A DNA stretch of 64,000 nt from Lyngbya sp. CCAP 1446/10. GTDB taxonomy: Bacteria > Cyanobacteriota > Cyanobacteriia > Cyanobacteriales > Microcoleaceae. Location of the stretch: positions 37,143-101,142 of the forward strand of contig NZ_JAIGNI010000014.1 in the NCBI RefSeq assembly GCF_026130175.1, read 5' to 3'. The notes below the pieces were generated by a model that was given only the letters and a program-made list of their open reading frames with translations, ran no database searches and had not been told where the DNA came from. Position numbers and translations under genes: made by a program. Shown here piece after piece: positions 63,969 to 64,000 of the stretch (position 1 is the stretch's first letter; each line of letters begins with the position of its first letter).

Positions 63969-64000
63969 TAATTTCTCCCTCTCCCCCTCTCCCCCTCTCC
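63969..64000. repeat. CT-rich octamer tandem repeat at the right edge
   Basis: About three or more CCCCTCTC units run to the end of the window. They lie in the upstream open frame of the debranching enzyme, so they are either an intergenic repeat next to a short gene or an insertion within a longer gene. Confidence 0.8.

Noticed and set aside
1..64000. tRNA or rRNA genes
   Set aside because: No cloverleaf or rRNA-like sequence was noticed while reading; a covariance scan would be needed to be certain.

Overview
The window looks like chromosome from a filamentous, non-heterocystous cyanobacterium of the Oscillatoria/Microcoleus type. Reasons: HIP1 palindromes (GCGATCGC) are scattered throughout; heptamer/octamer tandem repeats and small inverted-repeat elements fill the intergenic spaces; and the gene content is cyanobacterial (Anabaena-type phenylalanine ammonia-lyase, giant kinase-ATPase, GUN4 domain, NuiA, Uma2 proteins, AMIN-domain TonB receptor). 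This is inference from content; no rRNA or tRNA gene was noticed.

Layout. 1-3535: 5' part of a giant Ser/Thr kinase-ATPase sensor (minus strand, runs off the left edge). 4047-9118: a minus-strand run of ammonia-lyase, a small unknown protein, an acyl-CoA ligase and a KAS III-like condensing enzyme, which reads as a phenylpropanoid (cinnamoyl/coumaroyl-CoA) mini-pathway. 9.5-12.2 kb: small HTH protein, pirin, decayed TnpB transposon. 12.2-23.4 kb: a complete guanidine-assimilation locus. A guanidine-I (ykkC) riboswitch leads a minus-strand operon of ABC transporter (binding protein, permease, ATPase), two DUF1989 proteins (carboxyguanidine deiminase type) and a biotin-dependent urea/guanidine carboxylase. 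A divergent allophanate hydrolase finishes the path to ammonia and CO2.

23.4-35.1 kb is accessory/defence DNA: a TnpB right-end relic, a nucleotidyltransferase + HTH toxin-antitoxin-like pair, transposase debris, two Uma2 proteins, a solitary CRISPR-like repeat, a type I restriction-modification operon (M, Uma2, S, R) and a wrecked NucA-type nuclease gene. 35.1-39.4 kb holds small minus-strand genes: LysM protein, intact NuiA nuclease inhibitor, DUF4087 protein, peptidoglycan-binding/GUN4 protein, RTX-like repeat protein and a secreted protein. 39.4-44.5 kb looks like an integrated mobilizable plasmid: an array of about 15 hairpin-forming 33/36-bp repeats, then mobC and a relaxase with a Toprim-like tail, then IS66 debris.

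44.5-53.7 kb is an iron/siderophore-type uptake island: exbD-exbB, divergent tonB with a Fur-box-like site, a MORN-repeat protein, a PepSY membrane protein and an AMIN-plus-TonB-dependent receptor. 54.5-56.1 kb is a dead FAAL-NRPS gene. 56.5-64 kb is more housekeeping-like: coiled-coil protein, M28 peptidase, FHA-ABC transporter fusion overlapping an EVE-domain gene, glucokinase and a glycogen-debranching enzyme running toward the right edge. At least six families of MITE-like inverted-repeat elements are spread across the window.
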